This document shows, piece by piece, positions 37,146 through 46,582 of a stretch of DNA of 64,000 nucleotides; within the stretch, counting starts at the first letter, position 1, and the number at the start of each line of letters is the position of its first letter. The translations under genes and the position numbers were made by a program. This stretch comes from Rivularia sp. PCC 7116. Its GTDB lineage: Bacteria; Cyanobacteriota; Cyanobacteriia; Cyanobacteriales; Nostocaceae. The stretch covers positions 1,302,001-1,366,000 of the forward strand of contig NC_019678.1 in the NCBI RefSeq assembly GCF_000316665.1. The letters run 5' to 3'. The notes beneath the pieces are model-generated. The model was not told where the DNA came from and did not search any database. It worked only from the letters and a program-made list of their open reading frames with translations.

Positions 37146-37616
37146 AGTAAGTAACTGTTATGTATTTAATACCAATTATCTCAGATATTTTTAAGTATAA
37201 AGCGTGATCCAAATATTACTCAAGAGTGATCTGGATCGCAGGCATAGCAGACAAGTCACTTGTCATCTTCAAAAGATACAAGCTAATGATTAAGGAAAAA
37301 TAAGGATACTTTATATTAAATTAGCGATTAGTGATAAATAAGACAATAATAGTTGGTAGCTAATAATTCACAGATATCTTTTTCCATATGCCAGCAGGGG
37401 TTCATACTGGTTATATAGATTATTTTTGAACTTGAATTATAAAAAAGTATATTTGGCTACGATTTCCTGAAGTATTATGGCAATCTTTAAACAGAAGTAG
37501 TCCGGTAGTGAAGATTCAACAAAGACAGCTAATACGAATGGTCGATGCGATAAAAAAAAGATTATGGTCGAATACATCTATCCTTCAAGTCAAGAATATT
37601 TTAAGTTTTTATTGCC
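37146..37616. promoter_or_regulatory. Divergent region upstream of the STAS gene with a palindrome
   Basis: The 471-bp spacer carries a perfect palindrome with one central base, GACAAGTCACTTGTC (37250-37264), and a looser GATCCA...TGGATC pair just left of it. It might be an operator for either flanking gene. Nothing else is recognised. Confidence 0.4.
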
Positions 37617-37943
37617 ATGCAAACCATACTTGATAATCCTAAAATTACTATCATCTGTCCCAATGGATCTTTGGATGCCGCAAACAGCCGAAACTTTGAA
37701 CAAGAATTGAATCTAGCACTTAATCGCGTCAACAGTACTCTTGTACTGATTAATTTAGAAAAAGTTGATTTTCTCGATAATACAGGCTTGATGGTTTTAG
37801 TCTCTGGAGTACGAAAAGCAAAACAATTAGGACAAAGAGTTTGCTTCAGCTCCGTTTCTCCGGCTCACAAAATTATTTTTGAATTGGCTCAATTAGATAA
37901 AGTGTTTGAAATATTTGATGCAGGAAAGATTTGTAATCGATAA
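37617..37943 (+). CDS. STAS-domain anti-sigma factor antagonist (RsbV/SpoIIAA-like)
   Basis: This 108-aa STAS protein is the switch component of partner-switching systems: phosphorylated by an RsbW kinase and reactivated by a PP2C phosphatase. The core phospho-site motif D-S-S/T-G-L reads LDNTGLMVL, so threonine takes the place of the usual serine. VSGVRKAKQLGQRVCFSSV and the KIIFELAQLDKVFEIF end are typical of the family. The kinase and phosphatase at 8672-10828 are candidates to act on it, but they are 27 kb away and the link is only inference. Confidence 0.88.
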   Translation: MQTILDNPKITIICPNGSLDAANSRNFEQELNLALNRVNSTLVLINLEKVDFLDNTGLMVLVSGVRKAKQLGQRVCFSSVSPAHKIIFELAQLDKVFEIFDAGKICNR

Positions 37944-38109
37944 TATCTCGCTGAGCATTGTTCCAATAAATTTCCTGTTTTAACTTGGAAAAAATGAGTA
38001 AGGAGTAACAACGGCAAATTACAGCAACAAACTAATACAGTATGTCAAATCAATGCTAATGTTAGAAATGAGTAACTGTAATTACTAGAAGTAGCTAGAA
38101 AATAGCATA

Positions 38110-40713
38110 GTGTCTATTGCAGTAGATAAATTAATCACGTCGGATATTTTAAAACCATCCCGTTACCTGGGTAATGAGCTTTTAGCAAAGCATAAACCTT
38201 GGGATACGGCGACGATACGCTGGGTATTAACTTATCCAGAAGTATATGAAGTTGGTGCTTCCAATTTAGGGCATATCATTCTTTATAATATATTGAATGT
38301 TCAGCCCCGTCAGTTATGCGATCGCGCTTACCTACCGGGTGCGGATTTAACAGCAAAGTTAAAAGCAACTCAAACACCTCTGTTTGCGGTAGAGTCAAAG
38401 CGAAGTTTGATTGATTTCGATATTCTGGGTTTTAGTCTGAGCTACGAATTAGGCGCTACTAATATATTAGAGATGCTTGATTTGGCTGGCATTCCTTTAA
38501 CCACAGAAGAAAGGCTGAGTGGAGATTATCCCTTGATTTTCGCCGGGGGACAAACCGCTACGTCTAATCCCGAGCCTTATGTTGACTTCTTCGATTTTAT
38601 TGCTCTTGGAGATGGTGAGGAGCTATTACCAGAAATTGGCTTAGTTTTAGAAGAAGGTAAGAAGAATTCGCTAAGCCGTCAAGAATTATTATTGGATTTG
38701 GCGCAGGTACCTGGTGTATACGTACCGCAGTTTTACGATATGGCCGCTGATGGTTCGGTTCGTTCAAATCGTCCAGATGTGCCAGAACGTATTATTAGAA
38801 GAGTTTCTAATCCAATACCAGCTTATTCTATCGGTTTAGTGCCCTATGCCGAAACAGTACACGACCGTTTGACAATTGAAATTCGGCGTGGATGCACCAG
38901 AGGATGCAGGTTTTGTCAACCGGGTATGTTGACTCGCCCAGCACGGGACGTAGAACCATCGAAAGTTGTGGAAACAATTACCGAGGGAATGCGCCAGACT
39001 GGTTACAATGAATTTTCCTTGTTATCTCTTTCCTGTTCCGATTATCTGGCTTTGAGCTCGGTAGGAATGGAGATCAAAAATCGTCTTAAAAATGAAAATA
39101 TTTCTCTTTCTTTACCTAGCCAGCGAGTAGACAGGTTTGACGAAAATATCGCTAATATCCTTGGTGGAACCCGGAAAGGTGGTTTAACTTTTGCCCCAGA
39201 AGCCGGAACTCAAAGAATGCGCGATATTGTTAATAAGGGCTTGACCAATGAAGAATTATTAAGGGGGGTGAAAACAGCTTGGAAGAAAGGCTGGGATAAG
39301 GTAAAGCTTTATTTTATGATTGGTTTACCTGGTGAAACCGATGTTGATGTATTAGGTATCGCTCAAACTGTGAGTTGGCTAAAGCGTGAATGCTGGGCAA
39401 CGGGTAGAAGACTCATGAACTTTAACATTACAGTTTCCAACTTCACGCCCAAACCTCATACGCCATTCCAGTGGCACTCAGTCTCTACTGCCGAATTTAA
39501 ACGCAAGCAAGAATTGTTACGTTCTGAATTCCGCAAGATTCGTGGAGTTAAAGTTAACTTTACCGATGTGCGAATTTCGGCAATGGAAGATTTCGTTGGT
39601 AGAGGAGACAGAACTCTGGCGAGTGTAATACGTCGTGCTTGGGAATTAGGTGCGGGTATGGATTCGTGGTTCGACAATTTAGATAAAGCTTTTGCAGCTT
39701 GGGAAAATGCGATCGCTGAAGCCGGATTAGACTGGAAGTATCGCCAGGTTTTATGTGGTGAATGGAATGTCATGGAAGGCAGCAATTTTGACGATCGCCT
39801 TGATGACATATTACCTTGGGACCATATAGATACGGGTATTGAGAAAAAGTGGCTCAAAGAAGATTTGCAACGTGCAATGGAAGCAGCTACCGTTCCCGAT
39901 TGCTCTTTTGAAGGTTGCTCGCATTGCGGCATTTGCGGTACCGATTTTGGTCATAATATAGTGGTTGAACCACCACCGATTCCAGAATTCAAGGGAGATT
40001 TCGTTCCCGATACTACAAAGGCTAAAAGATTGCGACTACAGTTCGGAAAAAAAGATGACATGGCACTGGTGGGTCATTTGGATTTAATGAGAGTGTTTGA
40101 TCGAGCCGTAAGACGAGCAGGTTTACCAGTATCTTTTAGTGGTGGGTACAATCCACAACCTAGAATATCAGTAGCCAATGCTTTACCATTGGGTGCTACT
40201 AGCAGTTCGGAGATTGTAGATTTTGAATTAACAACCTGCGATATTGATAATCATACTTTCCTGAGCAAATTAAGTTCTTCACTACCGAATGGCATACCAC
40301 TATATGATGTATGTCAACTTGACTTGAAAGCTAAAAGTGCATCTCAAGTACTCGAAGCTGCTGAGTATCTGATTACTGTAAACTGTAACCGAGAAATAAC
40401 TTTATCCCAATGGCAAACTGCGATTAATGCAATCAAAGTTAAAGACGAAATTTGGATACAGCATAAAACGAAAAAAGGTAAAATTAAAGATGTAAATCTG
40501 CGCGAACGTTTGTTTGAATTAGAGTTGGTTGAACCAGCTAAGGTCGAGATGAATCAAAGTAATCCAGTCCAATTGCGTTATGTGGGAGCTTGTCGCAATG
40601 ATGGTACGGTATTGCGCCCGGAACAAATTCCATTTATGCTTGAATCTGTAACAACAGTAGAATTTGAACTCCTGCACATACATCGGAACAAGCTGATTTT
40701 GGCAGTTGAATAA
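38110..40713 (+). CDS. B12-binding-type radical SAM protein (TIGR03960) fused to a TIGR03936/DUF2344 domain
   Basis: This is a two-part protein of unknown role common in cyanobacteria. The N-terminal part (about 1-600) is a radical SAM enzyme with a B12-binding-like Rossmann region first; the cluster motif is RRGCTRGCRFCQPG (C-x3-C-x2-C), followed by LSCSDYLALS and GLTFAPEAGTQRMRDIVNKG. Near residue 600 is CSFEGCSHCGICG. The last 230 residues form a DUF2344 domain (LRLQFGKKDDMALVGHLDL MRVF). It starts with GTG at 38110. Total 867 aa. A 14-bp terminator overlaps its stop. Confidence 0.92.
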   Translation: MSIAVDKLITSDILKPSRYLGNELLAKHKPWDTATIRWVLTYPEVYEVGASNLGHIILYNILNVQPRQLCDRAYLPGADLTAKLKATQTPLFAVESKRSLIDFDILGFSLSYELGATNILEMLDLAGIPLTTEERLSGDYPLIFAGGQTATSNPEPYVDFFDFIALGDGEELLPEIGLVLEEGKKNSLSRQELLLDLAQVPGVYVPQFYDMAADGSVRSNRPDVPERIIRRVSNPIPAYSIGLVPYAETVHDRLTIEIRRGCTRGCRFCQPGMLTRPARDVEPSKVVETITEGMRQTGYNEFSLLSLSCSDYLALSSVGMEIKNRLKNENISLSLPSQRVDRFDENIANILGGTRKGGLTFAPEAGTQRMRDIVNKGLTNEELLRGVKTAWKKGWDKVKLYFMIGLPGETDVDVLGIAQTVSWLKRECWATGRRLMNFNITVSNFTPKPHTPFQWHSVSTAEFKRKQELLRSEFRKIRGVKVNFTDVRISAMEDFVGRGDRTLASVIRRAWELGAGMDSWFDNLDKAFAAWENAIAEAGLDWKYRQVLCGEWNVMEGSNFDDRLDDILPWDHIDTGIEKKWLKEDLQRAMEAATVPDCSFEGCSHCGICGTDFGHNIVVEPPPIPEFKGDFVPDTTKAKRLRLQFGKKDDMALVGHLDLMRVFDRAVRRAGLPVSFSGGYNPQPRISVANALPLGATSSSEIVDFELTTCDIDNHTFLSKLSSSLPNGIPLYDVCQLDLKAKSASQVLEAAEYLITVNCNREITLSQWQTAINAIKVKDEIWIQHKTKKGKIKDVNLRERLFELELVEPAKVEMNQSNPVQLRYVGACRNDGTVLRPEQIPFMLESVTTVEFELLHIHRNKLILAVE

Positions 40714-40752
40714 TTAGAGGGCAATTGTAGTTGTGAAATTGCCCTCTAATTT
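40713..40752 (+). terminator. Strong terminator of the radical SAM gene
   Basis: ATTAGAGGGCAATT (40713-40726) and AATTGCCCTCTAAT (40737-40750) form a perfect 14-bp stem with a 10-base loop overlapping the stop codon; the following T run is short (TT). Confidence 0.75.
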
Positions 40753-41146
40753 GGCATAAATGAAGCAATTGATTTTTTACGGCCTTGCGTTAGAATTATA
40801 TGAAGAGAAATTTTCTGGCGCTGCAACGGAACGAGCTGATTTACTACCCTTTATGTATGGGGCGAATACAGCAATAATATTTTTAGAGTGCAACTCAACT
40901 GGGATATTATCCTAGACAAAGCATAGGCAGATTAAAGAAGGCTCTCTCTGAATTGTTTATGGCTACGAATGTGAATCAGCACCGACTCGTAACAGTTTTG
41001 TCCAATTGCTTCTCCCACATTTTATGATTTATCAATAGTCGCTTTGTTTGCAACTCCTAGCAAATCGCGAGGATGAACCAGAGCAAAGAGTCACTTTCAA
41101 TTACCACTCATAGGTAAACTTTAAAAGTCAGTACAAGACTGTAAAA
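40753..41146. other. Gap downstream of the radical SAM gene
   Basis: About 400 bp without a supported gene. A 51-codon frame (40760-40915) exists but has no ribosome-binding site. It leads into the structured segment upstream of rne. Confidence 0.45.
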
Positions 41147-41330
41147 CATACTCCGGGATGGACAAGAAAGTATGCGTCCCTTTCCGCAATTCTCCCGTGT
41201 AGTAGCCAGCGGCGAGCCTTAAGAGAACTCGCGTGCTGCGTTTAATGTACTAAACGGGTGATGTCCTTATAGGATGAGTGAGTGCGATCTCACGAGCTTA
41301 AAGGAGAATTACGGGAGCCTTCATCGGCTT
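41147..41330 (+). ncRNA. Candidate structured RNA (pseudoknot plus multibranch domain) upstream of rne
   Basis: Pairings read from the sequence. CATACT (41147-41152) pairs AGTATG (41169-41174), while GGGAT in its loop (41155-41159) can pair GTCCC (41176-41180), an H-type pseudoknot. Then AATTCTCC (41188-41195) pairs GGAGAATT (41303-41310) and encloses hairpins CAGC-GCGAG/CTCGC-GCTG (41207-41238), CGTTTA/TAAACG (41239-41256), TCCT/AGGA (41264-41274) and GTGAG/CTCAC (41278-41293). CTCCCGT (41192-41198) can instead pair ACGGGAG (41311-41317), and AGCC/GGCT follows at 41316-41328. The two closing stems exclude each other. It is about 410 nt before the rne start, so it could be its leader or a separate RNA; no known family matches by eye. 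Confidence 0.5.
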
Positions 41331-41474
41331 TCATGAGTCAAGTCCTCGCATTTAGCAGTCAAACCATATTTGCTCGTCGTAGTTTTATACTCGCGACAAA
41401 ATTTTGGGTAATACTGCCTAATCTTTAGAATCATGGGGCTGCATAAACTGCGTCTCTACTGTCATAGCGTAAAT

Positions 41475-41503
41475 AATTAATCACCTTCACCCGAAGATTA
41501 ATT
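41475..41503 (+). promoter_or_regulatory. Additional hairpin in the rne upstream region
   Basis: AATTAATC and GATTAATT form an 8-bp stem with a 13-base loop (ACCTTCACCCGAA), 236 nt before the rne start. Confidence 0.4.
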
Positions 41504-41738
41504 GACGAGGGAAAGGTATCCAAAATAACTAGGAATGGGCTATTTTATTCATATAAAAATGCAATCGTTCTGAAGTTTATGGTTTGTGCAAACGCAATCG
41601 CAATTTAAATAGCTCGTGTTTATTTGAGCGAAATTTTGTGCAATTTTATTACAGCAGCGCCTTAGAAGCGGGAGACAGAGTAAATTGATTAAAACTCCTT
41701 CCCTACGGATTTGAGCTGCCAATTTTTGAGGAAATTGA

Positions 41739-43778
41739 ATGCCGAAACAAATTATCATCGCCGAACAGCATCAAATTGCTGCGGTGTTCTCTGAAGATCA
41801 GATACAAGAACTTGTCGTCGCTACTGGTCATCACCAAATTGGTGATATTTACCTAGGAGTAGTAGAAAATGTTTTGCCTGGGATAGATGCAGCATTTGTA
41901 AACATTGGCGATCCAGAGCGCAATGGTTTTATTCATGTAACTGACCTCGGACCTTTGAGGTTAAGACGTGCATCAGCAGCAATCACGGAATTATTAGCAC
42001 CACAGCAAAAAGTGTTGGTGCAAGTGATGAAAGAGCCGACGGGTACTAAAGGACCAAGGCTCACCGGTAATATTACCTTGCCGGGACGTTACGTAGTACT
42101 AATGCCTTATGGACGAGGCGTAAATCTATCCCGCAGAATCAGGAACGAAAACGAACGCAACCGTTTGAGAGCTTTAGCAATTTTAATTAAACCAGCTGGA
42201 ATGGGTTTGTTAATCCGTACTGAAGCCGAAGGTAAACCTGAAGAAGCTATTATCGAAGATTTAGAATTTCTACAAAAGCAGTGGGAGTCAATCGGCGAAC
42301 AAGCTCAAACCAGCCGTGCGCCAGCTTTACTTAACCGTGATGATGACTTTATCCAGCGCGTTTTACGGGATATGTACGGTGCCGATGTGAATCGGATTGT
42401 AGTTGATTCCAGTACTGGTTTAAAGCGAGTCAAGCAGTATTTACAAAATTGGAGCGGCGGACAGGTACCTCAAGGTTTATTAATTGACCACCATCGCGAT
42501 CGCACGGCGATTTTAGAATATTTCCGAATCAATGCCGCAGTTAAGGAAGCTCTGAAACCAAGAGTAGATTTACCTTCAGGCGGTTACATTATTATTCAGC
42601 CGACAGAAGCATTAACGGTAATAGATGTCAACTCAGGTTCCTTTACTCGTTCGGCTACTGCTAGAGAAACCGTATTATGGACAAATTGTGAAGCTGCCAC
42701 AGAAATAGCACGTCAGTTACGCTTGCGTAATATTGCTGGAGTAATTGTAGTTGATTTCATTGATATGGAATCGCGGCGAGACCAATTACAGGTACTAGAA
42801 CACTTTAATAAGGCTTTGAAAGCTGATAAGGCTCGTCCTCAAATTGCTCAATTAACTGAATTGGGTTTGGTAGAGCTTACCCGTAAGCGTCAAGGTCAAA
42901 ATATTTACGAACTATTTGGAGAAAGTTGTCCAACTTGTGGCGGCTTAGGACATATTGTACATTTACCTGGGGAGAACGAATCCCGAGCAGTGTCGCCACC
43001 AGCAGAAATAGCCGAGCGTGTGGTACCTTTGCCTCAAAGAGAACCGCGTTTTTCTGCTCCTCGCTTGAACTCCCAACCGGAAGTCGTTGACGGGTTCGCA
43101 GATGCAGATGAAGGAGAAACAGATTTTGCAAACTTAAATCTTATAAATCATCCAAGCTATCAAGAATTAGGCGATACTAATAAACGTCGTCGCCGCCGCC
43201 GGATTAATACGGGGAATGGCAAAGATGAGCCGAGAATTAATGGGAGTCCGTTGACACTAGTCAATGATGACTTGGAAATTGATTCAGAAGCAGAGCCAGA
43301 ACTAAGAAGGTCTGCTGATAATTCTTTATCAGCTTTGAGTAAAGGATGGAGCGAAAGACCGGAACGCAATAGAACTAGAGTCGAATCGGTTAAAGGGGTA
43401 CTCGAACCACCAGAAATTGTTTCTGTGGAAATGACAGATGAAGAACAAGATGTTTACGCTTTAATGGGGGTTACACCTTTAAAGAAATTAGAGAAAGATT
43501 TCAAAAACGAGAAATCCGTAATAATTAATGTGGTTCCACCAGGCGAAGATGAAGTAAGCATTTCAGAACCGGAACCCTACTCGCTGACTCCGACTCCGAA
43601 GAAGGCGAAAATAAACGATATAGACGATGTAGAAGATGAAATTTCAGTCGAAGAGGAAACAGAAGAAGTAGAGCAAGAAGAATCCGTACAAACTATAGAT
43701 AAAACTGAAACAGCAACTGCTACAGCAGACAGACGTCGCCGTCGCCGTCGTTCTTCTTTGGAAACACCATCTAGCTAG
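41739..43778 (+). CDS. rne: Ribonuclease E/G family endoribonuclease
   Basis: This is the main endoribonuclease for mRNA decay and RNA maturation. An S1 domain (about 35-125) with GDIYLGVVENVLPGIDAAFV precedes the DNase-I-like catalytic domain with metal ligands Asp296 (VIDVNSGSFTR) and Asp339 (VDFIDMESRRD). The Zn-link is C397-P-T-C400. The acidic, disordered tail has basic clusters NKRRRRRRI (about 478) and a terminal DRRRRRRRSS; the latter matches the arginine-rich nonapeptide that binds polynucleotide phosphorylase in cyanobacterial RNase E. Start ATG 41739 has GAGG seven bases upstream. rnhB follows after 18 bp. Confidence 0.95.
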   Translation: MPKQIIIAEQHQIAAVFSEDQIQELVVATGHHQIGDIYLGVVENVLPGIDAAFVNIGDPERNGFIHVTDLGPLRLRRASAAITELLAPQQKVLVQVMKEPTGTKGPRLTGNITLPGRYVVLMPYGRGVNLSRRIRNENERNRLRALAILIKPAGMGLLIRTEAEGKPEEAIIEDLEFLQKQWESIGEQAQTSRAPALLNRDDDFIQRVLRDMYGADVNRIVVDSSTGLKRVKQYLQNWSGGQVPQGLLIDHHRDRTAILEYFRINAAVKEALKPRVDLPSGGYIIIQPTEALTVIDVNSGSFTRSATARETVLWTNCEAATEIARQLRLRNIAGVIVVDFIDMESRRDQLQVLEHFNKALKADKARPQIAQLTELGLVELTRKRQGQNIYELFGESCPTCGGLGHIVHLPGENESRAVSPPAEIAERVVPLPQREPRFSAPRLNSQPEVVDGFADADEGETDFANLNLINHPSYQELGDTNKRRRRRRINTGNGKDEPRINGSPLTLVNDDLEIDSEAEPELRRSADNSLSALSKGWSERPERNRTRVESVKGVLEPPEIVSVEMTDEEQDVYALMGVTPLKKLEKDFKNEKSVIINVVPPGEDEVSISEPEPYSLTPTPKKAKINDIDDVEDEISVEEETEEVEQEESVQTIDKTETATATADRRRRRRRSSLETPSS

Positions 43779-43796
43779 AATCAAATTGACTGTTTT

Positions 43797-44471
43797 ATGG
43801 TAGAAATTGGGCAAGCTATAGCTGCAACCGACGCGCCAAAACTCCCCATTAACCAGAATTGGCTAGAATTTTCTACCTATGCCAATACAGAAGGCTTAAT
43901 TGCAGGTGTAGATGAAGTGGGGAGAGGCGCTTTGTTTGGTCCTGTGGTCGCAGCAGCGGTGATTCTACCAGATGTTAATAGTTTGCCCCAACTCCTCACA
44001 AGCAACATTAAAGACAGTAAAAAGCTGTCGGCTTCTCGAAGAACTCAGTTAGCCAAGCAGATTTTTGATATTGCAATAGACTGGAAAATTGGTTTTGCAA
44101 CTACGGCTGAAATAGACTCTTTTAATATTTTGCAAGCCTCACTAATCGCAATGAAGCGGGCTGTTCTGAAATTAAAGGTACAGCCTGCAATTTGTTTAAT
44201 TGATGGTTCGCAGCCAATAAAAAATTTTTCAATTCCACAACAAACAATAGTTAAAGGAGATTCGCTTTCGCTGACGATAGCTGCCGCTAGTATTGTTGCT
44301 AAAGTTTGGCGCGACGATCTTATAATTCGTCTTGCTAATAAATATTCAATCTACGACTTAGAACGAAACAAAGGTTACGGCAGTAAGAAACATATATTAG
44401 CAATACAAAATAATGGCATCACGCGCTTACATCGGAAATCTTTCCGTCCCTGCCAAATAGAGCAAAAGTAA
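43797..44471 (+). CDS. rnhB: Ribonuclease HII
   Basis: This enzyme removes ribonucleotides and RNA primers from DNA. The signature GVDEVGRGALFGPVVAAAV gives the first acidic residues (Asp-Glu); SNIKDSKKLSASRR, LIDGSQPI and AAASIVAKVWRDDLI with the downstream acidic site complete the family pattern. Length is 224 aa, with about 35 extra N-terminal residues. It begins 18 bp after rne, so the two RNA-processing genes form an operon, an arrangement common in cyanobacteria. Confidence 0.95.
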   Translation: MVEIGQAIAATDAPKLPINQNWLEFSTYANTEGLIAGVDEVGRGALFGPVVAAAVILPDVNSLPQLLTSNIKDSKKLSASRRTQLAKQIFDIAIDWKIGFATTAEIDSFNILQASLIAMKRAVLKLKVQPAICLIDGSQPIKNFSIPQQTIVKGDSLSLTIAAASIVAKVWRDDLIIRLANKYSIYDLERNKGYGSKKHILAIQNNGITRLHRKSFRPCQIEQK

Positions 44472-44500
44472 AATTATTGTTTTATTCTTGCTTTAAGATG

Positions 44501-45088
44501 CTATTCGGGTCTAAAAACTTTAAAATTATTGCTATCCGATTCAAAGCTGTTATCTTTAGTTTGCAATTCAACCCAACGTTGATAATCAACCAGCAGTTGA
44601 CGTAGCAATCTTTGCTTTATTGTTAACAATACGCTTTTTAGCAAGCCGTTACCAGTAGTTTCAAGTATTGGTTTGGGAGTGAAAGAAAAAGGTGGAGGTA
44701 ATTCCACAAGTACTTCTAGATTTGCTATACCTTTAAGACGAGTATTCCCATCTTTTTTATAACTTGATAAGTTACCTTTTAAATCTAGTTGAAAACGTCG
44801 ATCAATATAATCAATGCCACGAATTTCAGTTTTTACTGATTCTAAATTGATTGTTCCACCTTCCAAAGCCCATACTCTCATGTCTACAATTGGTTGAATA
44901 CTTAGTGACATGAAAGCTAAAGGACGCATTCTTAAACGAAAAATTTCTGCACTTAGCTGTTCAATCCGGCTGGAATCAGCTAAAGCATTAACTAAACGCT
45001 GGGGTTGTCGTAAATAATGCTTAATTGGAATAGGCTGATATGGAACGGGAATTTCTACTGATTGGCAGGCTTGAAATTTAGTAGCCAT
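44501..45088 (-). CDS. DUF1997 family protein
   Basis: DUF1997 proteins occur in cyanobacteria and plastids; no biochemical function is established. The motif pattern LRQPQRLVNALADSSRIEQL, RLRMRPLAFMSLSIQPIVDM RVW and the C-terminal LLRQLLVDYQRW are characteristic. The frame is open to 45169, but MATKFQACQSVEIPVPYQP at 45088 matches the usual start. Length is 195 aa. It is convergent with rnhB and divergent from pheA. Confidence 0.85.
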   Translation of the reverse strand: MATKFQACQSVEIPVPYQPIPIKHYLRQPQRLVNALADSSRIEQLSAEIFRLRMRPLAFMSLSIQPIVDMRVWALEGGTINLESVKTEIRGIDYIDRRFQLDLKGNLSSYKKDGNTRLKGIANLEVLVELPPPFSFTPKPILETTGNGLLKSVLLTIKQRLLRQLLVDYQRWVELQTKDNSFESDSNNFKVFRPE

Positions 45089-45287
45089 AGTTAAACGATA
45101 ATATATTATCGATCGTTGTATTTTGGGTTGATAAATATAGGTTTGGACAATTATACAAAACCCATACATTTATTAATTATAAAAATTATTGGTACTTTAT
45201 AATATCTATTTTTAGTCAGAAAGTAAGTATTATGTTTGCTATCTTAAGTCGTAAGAAGTCAAAAATCATCTAAGTTCAGGTTTTTCA

Positions 45288-46160
45288 ATGATATCTATTG
45301 CACATTTAGGGCCATCAGGCACTTATGCTGAACAAGCAGCCTTATATTATGTTAGTTGGTTTACTAAAACTACTAAAATGGAAGCTTCATTGTGCCCTTA
45401 TCCAAGTATTTTTCAAACGCTTCACTCTGTAGCAAAAGGTAAATCGGATTTAGCAGTAGTACCTGTAGAAAACTCTATTCAGGGAGGGGTTACTGTTACT
45501 TTAGATACACTTTGGGAGCTAGATAATTTGCAAATTCAGCTAGCTTTAGTTGTACCTATTACTCATGCATTAATCTCTTGTTCTAAAAACATAGATAATA
45601 TCGAAATTGTTTATTCTCATCCACAAGCATTAGCTCAATGTCAAAAATGGCTGGAGAAATATCTTCCTAAAGTACAGTTAATTCCCACTAACTCTACAAC
45701 AGAAGCATTGCAAAAATTAGAAAATATGCAAACTGCGGCAGCTATTTCATCCCTTAGAGCAGCACAACTATATAACTTACCCGTATTAGCAAACGCTATT
45801 AATGATTATCCGGAAAATTGCACTCGCTTTTGGGTTATAAGTAAGCGCGGCGATAGTCCTAAAGACAACACATTCGCTAATACCCTTTGTTATACTTCCT
45901 TAGCATTTAGCGTGCCTGCAAATCTACCGGGTGTATTAGTTAAACCCTTACAAGTGTTTGCCAATCAAAATATTAATCTCAGCAAGATTGAATCGCGTCC
46001 CACAAAACGTTCGTTAGGAGAATATTTATTTTTTATGGATTTAGAAGCAGATGTCTCCTCGAATGAAATGCAATCAGCTTTGAATGAGCTGTCTAATCAC
46101 ACGGAAATTTTGAAAATTTTCGGCAGCTACAATGTTTTACCAACAGATTTTATATCTTGA
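45288..46160 (+). CDS. pheA: Prephenate dehydratase
   Basis: This enzyme converts prephenate to phenylpyruvate in phenylalanine synthesis. The substrate-binding domain starts with HLGPSGTYAEQAAL and has VPVENSIQGGVTVTLD and SHPQALAQCQKWL; the TRFWVIS motif (threonine important for catalysis) is in CTRFWVISK. A C-terminal ACT domain (about 205-285, ESRPTKRSLGEYLFFMDLEA) provides phenylalanine feedback. No chorismate mutase domain is fused. Length 290 aa is standard for cyanobacteria. Confidence 0.94.
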   Translation: MISIAHLGPSGTYAEQAALYYVSWFTKTTKMEASLCPYPSIFQTLHSVAKGKSDLAVVPVENSIQGGVTVTLDTLWELDNLQIQLALVVPITHALISCSKNIDNIEIVYSHPQALAQCQKWLEKYLPKVQLIPTNSTTEALQKLENMQTAAAISSLRAAQLYNLPVLANAINDYPENCTRFWVISKRGDSPKDNTFANTLCYTSLAFSVPANLPGVLVKPLQVFANQNINLSKIESRPTKRSLGEYLFFMDLEADVSSNEMQSALNELSNHTEILKIFGSYNVLPTDFIS

Positions 46161-46213
46161 ATCAAAGGAAAAGTGAGTATTCTTAATATCGCCTCCCGTG
46201 AAGTAATCTACGT

Positions 46214-46320
46214 AATTAATTCCCCATAAATAAATTTATGACCTTCATGCCGTCATCTAGTTCACAGATAAATCTGGGGGTTTTAAACCTTAATAATTTA
46301 TTCGGGAATTAATTTTTTTT
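46214..46320 (+). terminator. Long-range inverted repeat after pheA
   Basis: AATTAATTCCC (46214-46224) and GGGAATTAATT (46304-46314) are a perfect 11-bp inverted repeat with a 79-base loop, followed by a run of Ts. It may terminate pheA transcription. Confidence 0.4.
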
Positions 46321-46582
46321 GGAAAGACTGAGAATTGTTAATTACATATATGACTTCATAAAAAGTTAAAAAATTATCACTGCCAAGCTAGGAATACAAT
46401 TGAAGCCATTGAGTTATGATATCTTTGATAAATTATCGAGTTAATTTAGCTTTCTTGATACATAAAACTATTAAAAATTGCTTTACAAAAAAACGCAACT
46501 TTTATAGAAATAGAATATTACTTCCAAGTTCAATAAAGCTTATCTAAATTAATAGCAAAAACTACTAATAATTAATTATCGT
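46321..46582. other. Spacer between convergent pheA and LON-domain genes
   Basis: AT-rich, no gene or strong structure recognised. Confidence 0.4.

Noticed and set aside
40760-40915. 51-codon frame starting MKQLIFYGLALELYEEKF
   Set aside because: Looks protein-like but lacks a ribosome-binding site and follows a strong terminator; I do not recognise it. It could be a gene remnant.
41147-41330. Known RNA families (tmRNA, RNase P RNA, SRP RNA, 6S RNA, cobalamin riboswitch) for the structured segment
   Set aside because: None of the diagnostic sequence boxes of these families was found by eye.
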